The notes under the pieces: model-generated
Told to the model about the DNA's origin: nothing
The model's input: only the letters and a program-made list of their open reading frames with translations
The model's database searches: none
Position numbers and translations under genes: made by a program
Assembly: GCF_042678485.1 (NCBI RefSeq)
Contig: NZ_JBHTKR010000001.1
Span: 731,782-795,781 of the forward strand
DNA length: 64,000 nucleotides
Source of the DNA: Seohaeicola saemankumensis
Lineage (GTDB): Bacteria > Pseudomonadota > Alphaproteobacteria > Rhodobacterales > Rhodobacteraceae
Reading direction: 5' to 3'
In this document: one piece after another, positions 62,444 to 64,000 of the stretch
Layout: every line of letters starts with the position of its first letter
Position numbering within the stretch: position 1 is the first letter of the stretch

Positions 62444-63457
62444 TCAGGAATAGTTCGAGAACCGTGACTTGCCGAACATCTTGCGATGTTCCGCAGGAGT
62501 CAGTCCGGTCTTGCGCTTGAACAACTTCCTGAATGACGGCGTATCAACATAACCTACTGCCTCTCCAACATCTGCTATCGGTATATCAGTGGTTTCGAGC
62601 AGTTGCCGTGCTTCTTCAATTCGCAAGGCTAAAACGTAGTCTTGCGGCGACTTGTTGGTCGCTTTGCGGAAGCGTCGCGCGAATGTAGTGGGTGGCAATC
62701 CGGAACGGTCTGTCATTTCGCCAACTGGGTTATCGATCGCGTAATGATCGGCGATCCATTCCTGGACTTGAGCAATGACCGTGTCGGCATGAGGCGTGGT
62801 GGTGATCAACGACGTGAACGGAGCCTGAAGTTCGCCACGGTTGGCCATAAGCCATACCTTTGCGGCCCGAACTGCCCTTTGTGTTCCGCCGTAATGTGCA
62901 ATTAGGAACATGGCAAGTTCCTGCCATCCGGTTGTCCCGCCCGACGTAACGGGGCCGCGGGACGCATCGGAAAAGCAAAGGCCGCGGTCGGTGCGTAGTC
63001 GGACGGCAGGATAGTACCGACGGAACAGGCCTTCCCAAGCCCAGTGCGTCGTAGCTTCGACCCCATCCAGGACACCTATTTCCGCCAAATAGACTGCTCC
63101 CGTACAGGCTGACATCACCCGTGTTCCGGCCATGTCGCGTTCAGCAAGCCAAGACAAGCAGGGGTGTTGAGCGGAGTCAGGCCGTTCGTGCGGTGAAAGT
63201 GTCAGCCCGGGCACAATAACAATATCGGCGCTGTCAGCGTCGTGAAATGCTTGGTCTGGCGCGATCCACACTCCACTTCCGCATCGAAACCCCTCAACAT
63301 CCGGGCCAACCAGACTGACGTCAAACACTGGCTCAGGCTCATCGCCGCTCACCAGGTGTTCCCAGTCCCGGCCTGCAGCGACCAGCGTGTCATATAAACC
63401 AAACACACTGGACGCGCTGGTTTCTGGAGTTGCGACAATCTGAACTGAAAATGGCAT
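62444..63457 (-). CDS. GlxA-family AraC-type transcriptional regulator
   Basis: The 337-aa product has a DJ-1/PfpI-like N-terminal domain (VQIVATPETSASSVFGLYDTL, VIVPGL, MSACTGAVYLAEIGVLDG with the nucleophile-like Cys) and an AraC-type pair of helix-turn-helix motifs at the end (GLPPTTFARRFRKATNKSPQ, VGEAVGYVDTPSFRKLFKRKTG). Members include regulators of choline and carnitine or arginine use. The ligand here is unknown. Confidence 0.9.
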   Translation of the reverse strand: MPFSVQIVATPETSASSVFGLYDTLVAAGRDWEHLVSGDEPEPVFDVSLVGPDVEGFRCGSGVWIAPDQAFHDADSADIVIVPGLTLSPHERPDSAQHPCLSWLAERDMAGTRVMSACTGAVYLAEIGVLDGVEATTHWAWEGLFRRYYPAVRLRTDRGLCFSDASRGPVTSGGTTGWQELAMFLIAHYGGTQRAVRAAKVWLMANRGELQAPFTSLITTTPHADTVIAQVQEWIADHYAIDNPVGEMTDRSGLPPTTFARRFRKATNKSPQDYVLALRIEEARQLLETTDIPIADVGEAVGYVDTPSFRKLFKRKTGLTPAEHRKMFGKSRFSNYS

Positions 63458-63851
63458 GGGCGAGTTGACCAAAAGTGGTGAATTTGGCTCCGTTTTAGGC
63501 TTTTTGCCTCTCACGCCCAACCAGAAATGTCACCAAACCTCTATGTGTTCGTGTTTCGCAGGAGGGTCGGATCTGATGAACACAGTTTGGGAGCTGGTTT
63601 TTGGACGTGAATGGCTCATCTTTTCGAAGGGGTGCGCTTCAAGAAAAGACGGTCGGAAAGTTGACCAGGAAAGTAGGGCCGAAGAATGCAGAGTTTCGGA
63701 AAAGGTGTGGAACTCAGCGATTTATCTTGGGCCCGGCGGACCGCTGATGAGAGACCGCTAGCTTGCCCCGATGGGCTGCGTTTTGTCATCCGGCAAGGCT
63801 ATGCAACCGCCGTGCCCGCCTCAAGCCAGTTTCTTCTGACAGTACCCGTCA
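63458..63851. other. Gene-free gap of 394 bp
   Basis: The frames here are short, with no ribosome site and no family resemblance. Nothing else is visible. Confidence 0.4.
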
Positions 63852-64000
63852 CTAAAGTTCACCAAGCAGCGTTCCGGCATCCAGCACGTCAGGCGTTCCG
63901 AAACCCTCGCTAAATGACGCATAGACTGGGCGCAGTAGGTCCGCAGCCTGATCCTTTTCGCCGCGCCCTGCCAGAAGGGCCGCCAGATCCGTGGCAGCGC
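63852..64000 (-). CDS. C-terminal end of a probable adenylate cyclase/TPR-family protein
   Basis: The minus-strand frame is open to the window edge and ends at a TAG. The last 48 residues contain DQAADLLRPVYASFSEGF and GTPDVLDAGTLLGEL, the characteristic tail of TPR-bearing adenylate/guanylate cyclase-domain proteins and related TPR-ATPase regulators. Most of the gene is outside the window, so the catalytic domain is not seen. Confidence 0.6.
   Translation of the reverse strand, partial: AATDLAALLAGRGEKDQAADLLRPVYASFSEGFGTPDVLDAGTLLGEL

Noticed and set aside
63456..63761. 101-residue frame between GlxA and the end
   Set aside because: No ribosome site; composition does not look coding.
49186..64000. 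Prophage or integrative element
   Set aside because: No integrase, transposase, capsid or replication gene was seen; only the tRNA position and repeats hint at it.

Overview
The window is GC-rich, densely packed alphaproteobacterial chromosome. Gene content and order point to the Rhodobacteraceae (Roseobacter/Rhodobacter group): a one-cysteine DksA, the ihfA-fabH-plsX-rpmF-DUF177 block beside bamE, the argS-SPOR-nagZ-scpA-scpB run, an RSP_2648-type PIN protein, FnrL-type operator sites, and a short intergenic motif of a kind I associate with this family. No plasmid or phage replication gene, transposase, integrase or CRISPR array is visible.

Positions 1-49,000 look like core genome. From the left: the tail of an rRNA methyltransferase, a PIN protein, an M48 protease, a cytochrome P450, and a chain of start/stop-overlapping genes (63-aa protein, DUF2927 lipoprotein, 55-aa membrane protein, VWA protein) next to a MoxR ATPase. 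Then come dksA, a flavin monooxygenase, xth, an A-type Fe-S carrier, a dGTPase, a CPA1 antiporter, the argS-to-scpB block, a long dCTP deaminase, tRNA-Pro, and the lipid/ribosome block with ihfA. Further right are bamE, an OlsB-like acyltransferase, an ABC-F protein, a PaiB-like protein, an SDR, an AbrB-type membrane protein, several small conserved proteins, tRNA-Gly(CCC), a ferredoxin-ASKHA protein and guaB.

Two metabolic modules stand out. At 37.5-40.3 kb a periplasmic pentaheme cytochrome and a membrane flavo-oxidoreductase are divergently transcribed around an FNR-type box (TTGA-N6-TCAA). At 40.5-48.9 kb a gamma-glutamyltransferase and a TetR regulator flank a strong palindrome. They precede a NitT/TauT-type ABC importer, an amidohydrolase, an NTF2-like protein and a PuuE-like polysaccharide deacetylase, which look like an uptake-and-breakdown route for a nitrogenous (purine/pyrimidine- or amide-like) compound.

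A tandem tRNA-Arg(TCT)/tRNA-Gly(TCC) pair at 49.03-49.19 kb marks a change of character. To its right gene density falls, base composition is visibly less GC-rich, intergenic gaps exceed 300 bp, and an interspersed GCAGCGAA-type palindromic repeat appears at least five times. Genes here are accessory: an Fnr-boxed cytochrome c, a lipoprotein, a GFA protein, YaeQ, a mandelate-racemase-like enzyme with FAH and RidA proteins, GNAT, ChaC, TPR proteins, a ToxR/CadC-like regulator with a divergent small exported protein, a GlxA-type AraC regulator, and the tail of a probable adenylate cyclase-family protein at the right edge.

All functional calls come from reading motifs and from memory of families. 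No search was run.
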